Below, piece by piece: positions 12,101 to 24,608 of a stretch of DNA of 64,000 bases. The notes under the pieces are model-generated. The model was not told the DNA's origin and made no database searches. It saw nothing but the letters and a program-made list of their open reading frames with translations. The DNA is from Serinus canaria (Eukaryota; Chordata; Aves; Passeriformes; Fringillidae): positions 11,809,001 through 11,873,000 of the forward strand of contig NC_066333.1 of assembly GCF_022539315.1 (NCBI RefSeq), written 5' to 3'. A program made the position numbers and the translations under genes. The first letter of the stretch is position 1; each line of letters begins with the position of its first letter.

Positions 12101-14680
12101 GGAACTATTATGACTTACATGCTCATTTTGTCTTGAAAACAAGAAGCTTTTGATCCCTGCATGTGGAAGATTTATGTGAGCTCAAGAGGTTTTACTTTGG
12201 TCACTGTGAAAAAAAGAATTTATAAGCCTCCTTCATTTCATTCATTTATTTTTGCCTGTTCTTCAATACCCGTTGAAGGAACAGATACATTTAAGGATGT
12301 TTATTTTAAGTTGGTACTCTGGATTGAAAAGCTTTTCCATCTGTTTCTGCCCTGCATTTGATATAACATTTTGCAGATGGCAGCATTTATCAGAATCCCA
12401 CTGCAGACTACTTACTGGCATTGTGCCTTCAGAAATGGGCTGTGTTCATCACCGCTGTAACTTCACTGAAATGGGTGGAATGATACCGTGGCTAAATCTG
12501 AGCCACCATCACAACTGCTTCCTGAAGTAACACCATGTGCTCTGAGCTCAATGGCTCTGTCTTGGTTGACTTGTTTAATGTAAATATATTGAATTATATT
12601 TAGTTTTCATGATTACTGAAGATTACTGGCTTGCTTTAAGAATCTCTTGGTTCTGATCTTTCCAGTTCATGAATGATTTAGGGAACAGCTTTTAAGCATG
12701 CCATCTCAAATTGCAGCCACACATTTGGATACCCAAGCTCTTTAAGCAGGCAGAAATAGGGAGGGCTCCTGCTGTCTTAATTGAATCCAGGAATGGTCAA
12801 TTTGGCCAGTTTGTCTTTCTTTCACACATTCCACAAAATATCACACCTCGGCCATGTTGTTACTCCCTACTCCTGCATTCCTGGATTTGTCAACGTTCTC
12901 CCAAATTTTGTGTTGTGTAAGTCCCTTGGAGTGCTGGTCCTAAAAGCCTTGGTGATTTCCATGGAACTACTTGTGGAGCCTGGGCCTAAGTGTCACAACT
13001 CCATGTTCAGATTTCAGGATTAGTTCCCTTTGGAATTTAATTTTTGTACTGTTTTTTATTTCACTGTCAGGTTATTTTTTCTCTAATATTTTACCTACAG
13101 AAAGGTGCAGAGTGGACAGCTAGAAGTGACATAGGTCATGAGGCCAAATATCAGGCTCAGTTAGGGAAGGAACGTTTCCATTCTTTTTTAGCTTTCTGGA
13201 AAAAAAAATATTTTGGGACCAAGCCTATTCAACCTATCTTCAGCCAAAACGCCACTTGCTTTGGAAAGTGTCAAGAAAATTGGTTAAGAAACCCACATTC
13301 GTTAACAGAGGTGGGAAGAAAAACGAAATTTCACTTTTTAAAGTAATTTTCCAGCCTGCCCTCTTATATGGCAGGAATGGTCAGGAGGGAAGGAGAATTC
13401 CCTGTTAGAAGTGTTTGCCACAGAAAGCTCTGAGCACTGTTTGTTCAGTGCTGCTGTGGAAATCCCAGTTCCTGTCATGCTGAAGATTTACATGAAATGA
13501 CAGAATGAAGATTTAACTGGAAAGTCTTGCTTTTTCTCTCCCTTCCTTCATTTTCATTATGCTTTGACAATATTTGGGAAAGCACTTTTTTCTTATATTG
13601 TGATTTACTAAGGCCCTGGATGCCTCATTGATACAAGTTGTCTCACTGTTTCAGTAAACACTATCAATAATTAGTCTGGCCAGCATGAACTGGATAGCCC
13701 TTTGTGTGAATTAGAGGAGAGCCTCTATGGCTCCAGCTGTGACCCTCTGCAGTGAAAAGAGAATTTCTTTTGAATAGTGCCTGCCCAGGAGCTAATAATG
13801 CTCTGTTCTCAGAGCTGTGGGCTGGGAAAGAACGAGACCCTGAGCAATGTCAGTGTCACAGCAGTGCCCGAGAGCCTTCTCAGTGGTTAAACACATCCCA
13901 GGCATCAAGATGGAAAAATACTTCAGAGATTTTGTAAGCTGAAGGAAAAGTTCCAACTATTTAGTGAAGTTAATGCTGAGATCTTCTGACTCACAGCACT
14001 AAAAAGCTGCTCCAGTCTCACTGCTGAATCAATTAGCTCAGCCAGCACCTTTCCCATCAAAGTAACACCTTCCCTTCTTTCTCAGTTTTAAGACCTGATT
14101 CAATAACTTAAATAACCAAAATACCCAAAGCTGTGTTCCCTTCTGCACCCAAAGGTTGTTTGCGTGTTTCACCTTGCCCTACTTGCACACCTACATGTTT
14201 AAATTCCCTTCAAATCAGAATTTGGAGCCTGTGCTAGAAATCCAAGTCCTTGCAATCAAATCAGCTCTGTTAATATTTGTAGTTCTCCAGAGGAAATACA
14301 GTCCAGGGGTGTTTGGTTGGGACAACTTTCAGGATCAGAGAGATGTTGCTGTAGAGGACATCAGTTTGTTTAACAGAGCCAGGGGAGCTGATCTGGTGAC
14401 AGCACAACCCTGCAGTCTCAAAACTGCATCTGCAGAGCTGGACCAAGGTATACTGGGGTCTGAACACACAGCCAGGCCTGGATCCCCTCAGGATGTGCCT
14501 CACCTCTTATTCTGAAAGCAGCACTGTGCCTGTAACCTTCACACCCCACACTAGTTCCTAGTTTGCTCACCAGAGTTGTCTGTAGGTCTCTTGGGTATGT
14601 CCTTGATTCCAGCAGAATTTTCTCTGTGTGGGTAGCTCTGTTAGCAATTTTTTGGCATTGTGATCATTGCATCTATCTTA
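9126..14680. other. non-coding stretch with one possible old transposon relic
   Basis: No gene is recognised. A stretch at about 9640-9840 has the flavour of an old LINE 3' region: a phrase like 'gaaatttcctcacagagaga' followed by 'ctgtggatgtattaaatagg'. I cannot assign it to a family. The remainder is A+T-rich unique-looking DNA. An acceptor-like site precedes 13104, after 'tattttacctacag', but the downstream frame has no domain and I do not call an exon. Confidence 0.45.
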
Positions 14681-14795
14681 TTTTTATTTTATTAATGATT
14701 AATTAGTCAATTATGTGAAATTAGCTTTTGCAATTAAAGCATAATTTAGAAAAAACATTGAGCAGATAATGCTCATTTGTCATTGAATTACTTAT
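14681..14795. promoter_or_regulatory. A/T segment dense in homeodomain TAAT/ATTA cores (candidate conserved element)
   Basis: About nine TAAT or ATTA cores lie within roughly 110 bases, including the overlapping group 'attaatgattaattagtcaa' at the left end and further cores to 14790. The order is irregular rather than a simple repeat. Such clusters are typical of developmental enhancers and conserved non-coding elements in gene deserts, but they also occur by chance in A+T-rich DNA. Regulatory function is inference only. Confidence 0.25.
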
Positions 14796-16754
14796 AACTC
14801 AGGGCTGTTGTAAATGTGAGGTGCTTCTAGTACTCTCTGGTACAGCTGGATGAAAAACACTGATTGAAAATCCACCTTATTATGGTGCTTGGAGTGGCTC
14901 AGACTTGTCCTCGAATATTTGCAAGGAAATGGATTTAGATTTGTGATTTATGTTGGAAACTGAGCATTTGGGCTTTGGGACATTGATGCAGCTCTGGGCT
15001 GAACTTTTGTTATGTGGAGTTGAAAGGGCAATGGATGTAACTGGGTGTTACTTAAACTGTCACATAAAATGGAATCTAAAATATGGTACCTTAAAAGTTG
15101 TTTCTGTGGTGGAAAGGGAAGGACAAATCAGTTATTGCCTGTGTAATTGTTTGGTTATCCATCAGATTGCTGCAAACTGCATGTGTGTACTTTTCAAAGT
15201 GCTTTGGTGTAGACAGACACAGACCTTTGCTCCCGAGGAATTCAATGATTTACCCCATGGGAATTGCTGGGCTTGCCAGAGTTCACTTAATGACACTGAT
15301 GGGTCAATTCTCTGCCAGAGCCAACAACCCATCTTCATCATCTTCTCAACTTCACATCCACTAATGATCAGTCCTCATAATGAAGGCATTTTTCACCCTG
15401 CCAGGAGTCACAAGGAGAAAAATTGATTGACAGAGTTATCTGGATTGTAGTAATTAAATCAGGGCAGACAAATCCCTCCTCTCATTATATTTCAGACATG
15501 TCTGAACCATGAAGAACAGAGCTGAAGCTGATTTGCTTCATGCAGTTCAAAATGTGGCATTAAATGCTGTAAATGATATATAGGGTTACAATACATGAGT
15601 GTGAACAAATTAGAAAAGACAAAAATAGTCTAAATATGGGTATTGGTTTTAACCATCTTCAGTGAAATGTGTGTATCAAGTGTCTGAAAAAAGCTATTAA
15701 CATGTTTCAGGAAATGAACCTGAAAGGATGCCGTGCTTCCAAGGGTATCCAGGCTCATTCATGCACTGGAACAGCATTTGTGTGTCCCAGCCAGGTGACG
15801 GGGGGGCAGGTAGAGACAGAGATGCTCCACAGAGAGACAGAGCACTTGGAATGGGCAGGGAGCAGGATCAGTTCTTGCCCAGTGGAACAACTGTCTGGGC
15901 TCCTCTGAGCTCTCGTGTGTAGAGGAGAATGCAGATTTCCACTGCAGAAGCCAGAAAGGGATTTCAAATACCATTGGAATTCTTTTGTTGGTGAATTGCT
16001 TGTCGTGCAAGCACTTGCCTTGAAGGAGGATTTTGTGCAGATGTTCTTTGGGTAATGCTGCAATCTGGATTCAAGAGTTGTCCCTTGATTATTTTTAAAG
16101 AATTTTTCTTCCCTCAGTTTGTTAAGCTGAGCCATTTTTCAGATACTGTAAAGTATTGTACCCACTTTAAAAAGAAGATGTTGCATGAACTTGAATTAAC
16201 ATTACCAGCAAATTAAGCTGATTTGATCTAGTTAATACTGGGAAAGAGGCAGATTGGAGTTTAAAGCAGGAAAATGGAGCAGGGAAATCTGGATTCAGTG
16301 GGACAGCTGCTCTGATAATACAAACTGGTGCAAGTTCACTGAGCTCAGTTTAAAGCACTGAGCTGCATTTATGGGGTATTTGGCCCATATGATGTGTTTT
16401 AAAACAAATCATAATAATTCAGAAATGCAGATGACATCTTGTGCTGGTTTTGGCCCAGCATTCAGACAACAGTGTGTTAACCAGAAAATCCTTCCAGAAG
16501 GAGTGAAGACTTTGGGGTCACAATGCCCATTCCCTTCACATGGCTGCTTTTTGGGGTCCTTCCATGGGTGCTTTCAGTTTAACCTTATGAATGGTACAAA
16601 TCCATCTGGAATTACAGAATGTTATGTACAGCAGTCAGATTTAAAACCAGGCATGCTTTGGGATAAGATTCTACTTCTTGTACACTATTTTGCCTGTGAA
16701 CTTGGATCCAAATTGACAGAAGTTCTTTTCTAAAGAACCTTTCCAAGTAGGTTT
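14796..16754. other. non-coding stretch, nothing recognised
   Basis: This contains one of the longest open frames of the window (14950-15426, 158 codons), but its translation is cysteine- and tryptophan-rich with no domain, signal peptide or splice context. I regard it as chance. A second overlapping pair on the - strand (15755-16135) is likewise unconvincing. Confidence 0.5.
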
Positions 16755-16815
16755 AGGTTATAGGGCACTGGGCTGGGAACCAGGAGATAGGTTTAACTCT
16801 TGGTCACTGAAGTTG
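16755..16815 (+). mobile_element. MIR-like tRNA-derived SINE relic
   Basis: The run 'tagggcactgggctgggaac' followed by 'caggagataggtttaactct' resembles the tRNA-derived head of amniote MIR-type SINEs ('ctggactgggagtcaggaga..ctgggttctattcc'). The A-box and B-box region is partly recognisable, but the SINE core and tail are not clear downstream. It is short and decayed, and the assignment comes from memory of the family pattern. Confidence 0.4.
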
Positions 16816-17588
16816 AGGAACAGCCAATGACTAGAGGAGGCCAGGAGAACAATTAAATTCTCATCCAATGCCTTCCAGTGTGACTGAGAAAATGACTTCT
16901 AAACCTCCCATAGCAATTTTTTTCCCACAAAGACTGATGAAATGTCAAGAAATAAAGCCTCCTGTTCAGGCAGTGCCTTCATGGTATTTCATGAGTATGG
17001 AGAAAAACATATCCACAAGAACACTGTGGAAGTGGGAAGTAGCATTGGAACCTTGGTTTAATCCTGTTTCTGATGCTGGTACTTGTGAGAACCTGCAGCA
17101 TTTCAAAGAACTTGTCTGTTTGAATGCTTTTGTATAAAACAGATATAAACATTTATTGTCTGATAGTGGAGGTGTTGTGTGAGTCTGAGATAGAGGGGGG
17201 TTACACGAGGGTGACCTGAGTATTCAAAATATTCCAACCTCAGTTCAAACTGAGTCTGGGGTAAATATCTGGAAAAGCTAATGCTACTGTGGGAGCTCTA
17301 ATTTCCATCTTGAACAGGTTGAGCATCTTAGGAATGACAGCTGGCATGTCATGACAATTTCTGTTGATGAATCCATCTTGTAAGAGCCTCATTAGAGTTT
17401 TCACTCACACCCAAAAGGATTCTGGGAAAGAATTGTTCTGACATGAGTCTAAGAGATGTGCACATTGCAATACTAAATTGACTTTGACCTGTCAGGGTCT
17501 GTACAGGGCAACTTACCAGCTCTTGGCATGTTACTTGACACGCTTCCTTACTATAGGAATTGCTTAGGATTGCTGAAAAAAACTCTCT
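16816..17588. other. non-coding stretch, nothing recognised
   Basis: An 89-codon frame at 16868-17137 has no recognisable domain. No repeat or RNA gene is seen. Confidence 0.45.
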
Positions 17589-17640
17589 GGGTTTTGTATC
17601 AAAAGGGGTTTAATCCTAAACCCCTTTTGATACAAAATCC
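17589..17640. repeat. near-perfect 24-bp inverted repeat with 4-nt loop (hairpin)
   Basis: The left arm 17589-17612 and right arm 17617-17640 are reverse complements at 23 of 24 positions, separated by the loop 'atcc' (17613-17616). The single exception (17591 G against 17638 T) would be a G-U wobble in RNA, so a + strand transcript could pair throughout. The arm contains 'ttttgtatcaaaaggggttt'. A T5 run follows at 17641-17645. A further 5 bp (17584-17588 with 17646-17650) can pair beyond that bulge. The near identity implies a recent origin or strong constraint. It could be a palindromic insertion, a replication template-switch product, a tiny MITE-like element or a structured RNA. No known family is recognised. 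Confidence 0.9.
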
Positions 17641-17650
17641 TTTTTAGAGA

Positions 17651-19044
17651 TATGCTCTGGTGTAGACTTGTAAATTGCCAATGTTTAGGCCAAATTTCAT
17701 ATTGGGGTCGGAAAGTTTGTTCATGTGGAAGTCACTGAGTGAATATCTGGGGCCAAACACTGGAGCTGGTGACAACAGTGTGATAACAATGATAACAGAG
17801 TGACAACAGTGGGCTCTGTAAGTCAGGGCACAGAGGGTGCATGTGGAGCTGGGCTGAACTGTGGAGAGTTGTTTTATTGGACTGGTCTTTAAAGGGATAA
17901 TAACCTGATGATAGAGAAAATAAGGGAGGAAAATGGAATAGTTGGTCATTTGGCTGTGACCCCAAATACAGTTTCTAATCACACTCACCTGCAGATATTA
18001 AGCTGTGCACCAGAAGTGTTGGACCCCTTAGAGTTCCCAAGCCTTTGCAAGCCCAACATCTTTATTTCTAAATCACCAGAACAGGTAAGGGCTTACTTAG
18101 CTTCAAAACCAAGTCTAACTCTCTTCCTGTCCAACAAAGCTCATGAGGACCCCCTTGTCCTTTAGAAGCTTTTTCCTTCTGAAGAACTGATGTGAGCATG
18201 TATCAACCCTACAGGCCACATTTTTATCCAGTGATGAAACAAAATTCATTACATGACTTTCATGGTCAATTATCAAAATAGGACAAGAAATCATGTACTA
18301 AAAATTAAAGAAACCTAATTTTCAAAATACTTCTATTATAGTCAAATTCTTACAAATCCTGTGCTGAGCAAAACTGTTGCACTTTGTTTAAAAAGAAACA
18401 GTTCATTTAATGACTTGGAGACTGTTGCTGGAAATCAATTAGCTAAGTGTTTTGTCCCTGAATACATTTTATTTCCAATTTTGTGATGATGTTCCAGATG
18501 TATACATACTTGTGAGCTGGAATAACTTGGTCTGAGCAGACAGTCTGAGATGGTGATCTGTCAGTGTGCCTCTAGAAAATAGGGACAAAGGGCAATTTGT
18601 TAGATATGGGATTTGTTATAATTAAGATATTTAATTCTAATAACATGTCTGCAAAGCAGTAAAGTTTAAAAGTAAAAGAAATTGTGAATATGTCTGTTGT
18701 TGTAAGAACCAATGATTTACTTATGAAATATGGCAAGTAGAGAGTGGGCTTAAGAAATTTCCCTGTTTCCAAGCAGGCTCTTGAAGGGCCTGGGATCTGC
18801 TGCCTCCTGTTTGGTTTCCATTCAGCCAATGTGCTCGGGGTACTTGACCTCCTCCACTCAGCAGAACCTGATTCATTCTTTTTCCTCACTGGTTTCTCTG
18901 CTTCTTCCCTGCCCAGTTCAAAAGGTCACCTACAGCTACTCCCTTTGTCACAACAATTGAAAAGTAATAAAATCATGGTCTGCAGTGAAGTCAAAAGATT
19001 TTTGTTGTAAGTGTTGGCACTGACTTGCCTTATGAAGTAGTGGT
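17651..19044. other. non-coding stretch, nothing recognised
   Basis: A small degenerate repeat of 'gataaca'/'gacaaca' words lies at about 17768-17811. The frames at 17644-17988 and 17908-18165 are on opposite strands and have no recognisable content. Confidence 0.45.
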
Positions 19045-19066
19045 GGGAGGGAGGGATAGGTATGGG
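19045..19066 (+). other. G-quadruplex candidate
   Basis: Four GGG tracts lie at 19045-19047, 19049-19051 (with 19053-19055) and 19064-19066, giving loops of 1, 1 and 8 nt. This fits the usual intramolecular quadruplex pattern. No promoter or gene is recognised beside it. Confidence 0.5.
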
Positions 19067-20376
19067 AGGTGTGGAGAGTAAGATAAGACTTTGAAGCACC
19101 TTCCATAAATCCTACGTATTTTTCCAAACGGGTCAGGAGAAAAAATTCCCCAGTCTTAGTATGGAAAGGGAGCAGATGAAATCTGGAGGTCTCCAGGTCC
19201 ATCCCCAGAGCAGCTCCTGATGCTCTGTTTTGCCCCAGAGCCACACAGCCTGTCCTGCTTTGTTGTTGCAACATAAAGAGGAGGAGCAAGGGTACAATGC
19301 TGGGAGATGAGAGGCAGCATGTGGCTTCCTCACAACCTTCTACATTTCAGAAAGGGATCTCTCATTTGATGAAGATCCTTTTTTCTGTTTAGTCATAAAC
19401 AGATGAATCCCATAATAGCCTCTGTTTCCTCTACTACAGGAGGTCTGTATGATTAATAAGATCTCCCTGTAGTGAATGCCAAGCCAAACAGATGAATGCA
19501 AGGCGCATCTGCTGTAGATTAAACATTTGGAAAAAACATTTTATAAATATTTTTTTCCACAACAACATATCCATATGGCAGTTAGCTAGGGTATATATTT
19601 AAAACCTTGCATGTACAGTATATCGCCATGCATATGTATTTAATATACTTATTAAATAAGTACTTATGTTGTCACTCAACAGATAGCTTTTTGATATGAC
19701 TTTTAATCTCTTTGAGATGTCAAATCAGACTGTTTGAAAGGACCACATGTGCCCTATCAAGCAAAGCATGAGAAGACACTGCTTCTGAGTGGGTGGGTTA
19801 GTGGGAAGCAAATCTTTTATTTCATTATTTCTCAGAAACAAGATGTGCAAGATAATTACCTGGTTAGGATGAGGTAAGTGTAAAATAACATACCCTGAAT
19901 CTGGCTAGAGAGATAAGGTTGCCCTGGGTACTATGAAAACAAATCCTGAGGAAACTGGGAGGTTAAACTAATTGGAAATTTCTTAGCTGAAAATCTTAAC
20001 ATTTAAATTTAGCTTTACTAACTTAAAAACACTGACATTATATCTCGTTATAATTAATATTTTGGACTTCTAAATCTAGCCAGAATGGGTTAAAGGACTT
20101 AACAGAAAGAATTTTTTTTCCTGTAATTCTTGTTATATAATGTGGAGGCTCCTTTTTTATTTCTCTATTTCTGTGTGTGCCTTAGAGAACTAGACTTTAA
20201 TTCTGGATTGATAAAGAATGAAGTCTGACAATTTATCCCAAACTAAAGCCAATTTCAACAAGTAAACATCATCCAGAGCAGCTATTGGCACTCTCACATA
20301 AGTCAATCTGTTTTTTTAAGGATGTTGTTCTTGTAAGACTTAGCAATATTATTGTAGGCTGATTATCTGGTAGACT
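19067..20376. other. non-coding stretch, nothing recognised
   Basis: This is A+T-rich. A small perfect A/T palindrome has arms at 19637-19644 and 19651-19658, just after 'gccatgcatatgta'. No gene is recognised. Confidence 0.45.
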
Positions 20377-20415
20377 GGGATCTTTTGGTTTATTTGTCAA
20401 GAAACCAAAGATCCC
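20377..20415. repeat. inverted repeat, 14-bp stem with one bulge
   Basis: The left arm 20377-20391 ('gggatcttttggttt') pairs with the right arm 20402-20415 ('aaaccaaagatccc') apart from one extra T on the left. The loop is 10 nt. It is shorter and less perfect than the hairpin at 17.6 kb and may be chance. No flanking transposon features are visible. Confidence 0.8.
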
Positions 20416-23400
20416 GATATGTGATTCAGAGAACCTGATTCCTGAAATGTTTTCTATGACTTTCCTTTACTGGCCTTCCAGTCCAGCAGCCAGAAAGAGG
20501 AAAAATCAGAATTTTAAGGCTCCTTATGTGCTTGCTTGTTGTGTTGTCAAGGATCAGGACCTGGTTTGCGTGTGTGCCTGGAAAACTGGGGCACTTCTCT
20601 GAGGAAAGGGCTCTCTGAACCTGACGTGTGCTCTGGGAATGGCCAGTGCTTGTCAATTCATGTCTGTCTGGGCTGGGAGAACGTGGATTTCCAGACCTTA
20701 CAGCATGATGCTTGCAAGCAGACATGACGTTTCCCCACATCCTTTTTCACAGATTGCAGAACAGAGGAAAATATTGCCTGGCCTTGCTTTTATCACACAC
20801 CATTAGGTGCTTTGCCGACTCAAACAAGAAAGACAAAAAGAGCCTCATGTTCAAGAAATTTTCATATTTATGTTCATTACAGCTTCAGACTTTGCTGCCT
20901 AAATGGTTTGTTTCTGGATGTTCTTGCCACAGTTTTTCTCATTTCTGAGTGTCCTGAGGGCAGGTGGAAGCATGGAGGTGGGAAGCTCCCTCACTTTTGA
21001 AATAGTGGCTTGATGACTCATGTCTCATTCTCCTTGAGAGGCTCATTTCTTGATGTCCTTGCTTTGCTGTTGAACTGAAAAGTGCTGCTTCACTGTTTAA
21101 AAAAAATTTTTTGTTTTAACCAAAATGCCTGTGGAGTCTTGGAAAAATCACTGAACAAAATTTTCTCAAACTTTGTAGAAACAGTTGGAAGCTGGTGGAT
21201 TTAAACTGGAAAAATCTTAGAGTGGTCTTTTTTGCATCCGGGCTGAAAAAACCCTACAGAATGTGAAGCTTTTCTGAACACATCTAATTTCCAGAAGCAT
21301 CTCTCTTCAGAGCCCTGATGTGAGCCCTCAGTAGCTGTTTGTGATGTTCACAGAAGGTTTTTTCCTACATATGTCAGAACCATACCTTAAATTAGTTTTC
21401 AAGTAAATTAAGTTAAATGAGTTTAAAGAAAGCCACTCTTACTGTGCTTTAGCAAAGGATTATTTTAGACCTGTTTGGATTTTTTCCCAATGAATTGGGT
21501 TTAAATTAACATCATCTAAGTTTATATTGAGTTAATGGTGTCTCATAGCTCCTTTGTACTGGTTTAGCAGAACAGATTCATTCAAGTCCTCCTGAATTCT
21601 GGATTCCAGGAATGGGTACCTGAGCTTTTCCAGCGTTGCTGTGAGGCTGCAGCACCTGGAAGGCCCCATGCTGGAGAATTCACCTGGCTGCCCAAAGCAT
21701 GTCAGAGACAGCAAATGATGCTAACACCTCCAGCTCTGGCTCAGTGCTTGTGGTATGAACCTCCCCTGCACGTGGGCAGAGTCCATCCAAGCAGGGAGCT
21801 AGTATAATCTCCCAGATGCTCCTACAGCATCCTGTAATAATGTGGCAAGATCATTGTGCGGGGAGAAGGTGCCCAGACAGTCCCTGTGGAGGCATCAATA
21901 ACATCCGTCAAGGATGTGCTGTTCTTAAAAGGCAGAGATGAGTCTGCAGGGCTGGTTTGTGTGGGATCCAGGGGGATTAGCACTCCTTGCTCTCCTCTGC
22001 CAGCCTCCCACAGTCTGACATGATTGTAGGAGAACACAGGGTACTCAGGATGCCAAAGGAGTATTTCTCTGAGGGAAAAAAAAGTTTAATTTTTTTTACT
22101 GGAGAATAGCTTCTTTAAGTGAAAAGGAGAGAATGATATGGGTTGGCAAACTGAATCTTTATTTAAAATTTTGTTTAAATGTGAATCTCAATCGGTTAAC
22201 TTCAGTAGGTTTGTCTCAGAGGTGAAATGGGAAGTTGGTTCTCCAGCAATGTCTTCTGAGGTGTGGATTTCCTGGGCAGGGAGGCATTGCCTTATCTCTC
22301 CTGTTGGCACCAACCTGTCTGAGACATGGCTGCTTAATTGTGCAACACCCTCTTCTCTCCCAAACTGGATTTAGACTGGGTTTTGATTTTTGCTCTGAGC
22401 TCTCTAGATCATCACAGGAATGCCTGGAGGTTGAGGACTTCAGTCATCCTATCTTTGCCAAAAATCCAAACCACATTTACCAGCAAAGATTATAGAAAAA
22501 AACACTTTTGACAAGAAACTTCCAGCCATGAAAAGATATATTCTAGGAAAATTCTTTCTGTTTTGCTATAAAAATGCTTGTCCTTGGAAATACAAACCTT
22601 CTTCATTAAATACAGTAGTTGAAGGAATCTAAACTGTTCTGCTTGTAGGACCACTTGTAAAAATAAAATTAGTTTTTATTGACAAAAATGAAGAGGATAA
22701 AACCACACCATGTGTTCCCGTGATAAACAACTGCTTTCCTGTTCATCTAGAGTTCAAACAACAGTCAGGGTACAGTTTGGCTGCCTATGGCTAAGGACTT
22801 TTGACTTCTCTATTTGGCCAAGGATCCACTGCAAACACTTTGTTCTAAGGTGAGAAGTGCATCCCGTGAATAAAAAACCAGTTAGGAGCTGGGAAAGGGA
22901 ATGACAAACTTTTATCTGAAAATGTCACTTTAACTCTCCCTATAAGATACCTATGGTTCCCAGGCAGTATGTTTTTGTGATTTAGCTACATTTCCTGCCA
23001 GATTATTCAGCTAGATACAGATCTCTTGCTCCTGCAGTGTGGAAACCTGAATAATAATTTGAGCTGCAGAAAGCTCTGGTGAATTGCTGGCCTACTTTGC
23101 TGTCCCAGGGGAAGGTGCACTTCTCTAATCCAGGAGCCATTGCTTTGGCAGATGGCTCTATTTACTCAATGAGCAGGTCAGGACAAGAGGAAAAATGGAA
23201 CATAATAATCCAACAGTATTCAATTAAAGGTAGCTCTGTGCAACTGTACCTAAGTCACTGCTGCCGAAGCCTCTGGGGAGTGTGTTCATTTTTCAGCCTT
23301 GTTTCCTAAGGAAATGAGGCTGTCTGCCTTTCTGCCTTTCTGTCTGTCAGCATCTGTCCTCTCCGATTAATTTATTCATCTGTTTGCCATTATCAAGGAA

Positions 23401-24608
23401 AAATGACCAAAGAAAAGAGTTTTCAAACACATGAAATTCCAACAAAGTTAACAGAACTTGGCAACTGAGACAGGAGGAGACCCTGAGGGTCTCCATGGAG
23501 GGGAAAGGAGATGGAACTGGATCCAACCATTTCAGGCTGGAGAGCAGGTCAGACTTGTTGGCCTCAACAAGAATATTCTGTGTCAGCAGGCTGAACCAGG
23601 ATGGTCCTACTTGTCCATCCAAACATCTGGGAAATGTGGGAGCAGCCTGGGGAAACTGTCAAGGATGAGATGTTAGAGACATAACAGAGTAAGGTAGGAC
23701 AGAGAAGCTCTTAGAAGAAAAAGATTTGAGAAAAACCAACCAAGGAAAAACATTATGTGTTCCCAAAACATTGAACATTGTGTATATTAAATTTCATCTC
23801 TGTTTTGACTGAAGCCCCAAAACTGGTTTTGGAACCAGATGTCCACATCAGTATTATTATGGCTTTTTTATTGCTAGGCAAGAAAAATATCATTTGCTTC
23901 AGCTTTCCTGGAACTGAAAAAACAGTGAGAGATGGCAGAGAAGGTTCAAGTTCCAGCTGATTATTGGATTCATTAGAAATGGGCTGTCTGAAGCAAACAA
24001 TACAGGCAAACCCTGGAGGAAGCAGGGTGAGAAGGTTTGGGCTCTTTCCTTTGTATGCTGTCCATCCCCCCAGCAGATTAGATATTTGGAACTCTTTCCA
24101 GACATTTTTCATTTTGTTGGTAAATAGGCATGCACTTGTTCTGGGATTTCAGTCCCCAACTGTTCACTTTATCCAAGGGAGAAAGGCAAGAACATAAGTG
24201 AAGCTCAAACAATAAAACCTCAGAATGGGTCAGGCCAGTTATTATTACATGATTTCAGGCTTTGAAAGGTCATTTATGTTTTCCAAGTTGGATTTATTTT
24301 TTACACTTATTTGTAATATTACCTCGCTGTGTTTCATAATGTCAGGGAAAATGTCTGGTTTCAGGCCTAAAATGTCAAAGCAGCATTTTCAAAATCACTC
24401 ACCACTGAGCCAAATGTTTTTCTCCTGGAGTCAGTGGTAACAGTCCCATTTGCCTTAGGAAGCTCTGGATAGTGCTGAATGTTATGGAAATACACATTTG
24501 TTACCATTTTTTCAGGCTGCACCCCTGCACATTCCCCTTCCTTCTCTTCCACAGGCCTGTTCATGTGTGGAATGATTCCTGGTAGGAAAGATAAAAGCAG
24601 TTGAGAAT
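20416..24608. other. non-coding stretch, nothing recognised
   Basis: No gene or interspersed repeat is recognised. A short 'tctgcctt'-type repeat lies at about 23321-23346. The A+T-rich palindromic run near 21100-21118 is simple sequence. Open frames here overlap on both strands without coding features. Confidence 0.45.

Noticed and set aside
13080..13346. acceptor-like 'tattttacctacag' followed by an open frame
   Set aside because: The frame shows no family resemblance and no good donor ends it.
14950..15426. 158-codon open frame
   Set aside because: No domain, signal or splice context, and its residue composition follows the base composition. Judged chance.
17641..17650. T5 run after the hairpin as a bacterial-type terminator
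   Set aside because: The host is a vertebrate. A stem plus U-run has no terminator meaning there, although T5 could stop RNA polymerase III if a promoter existed, and none was seen.
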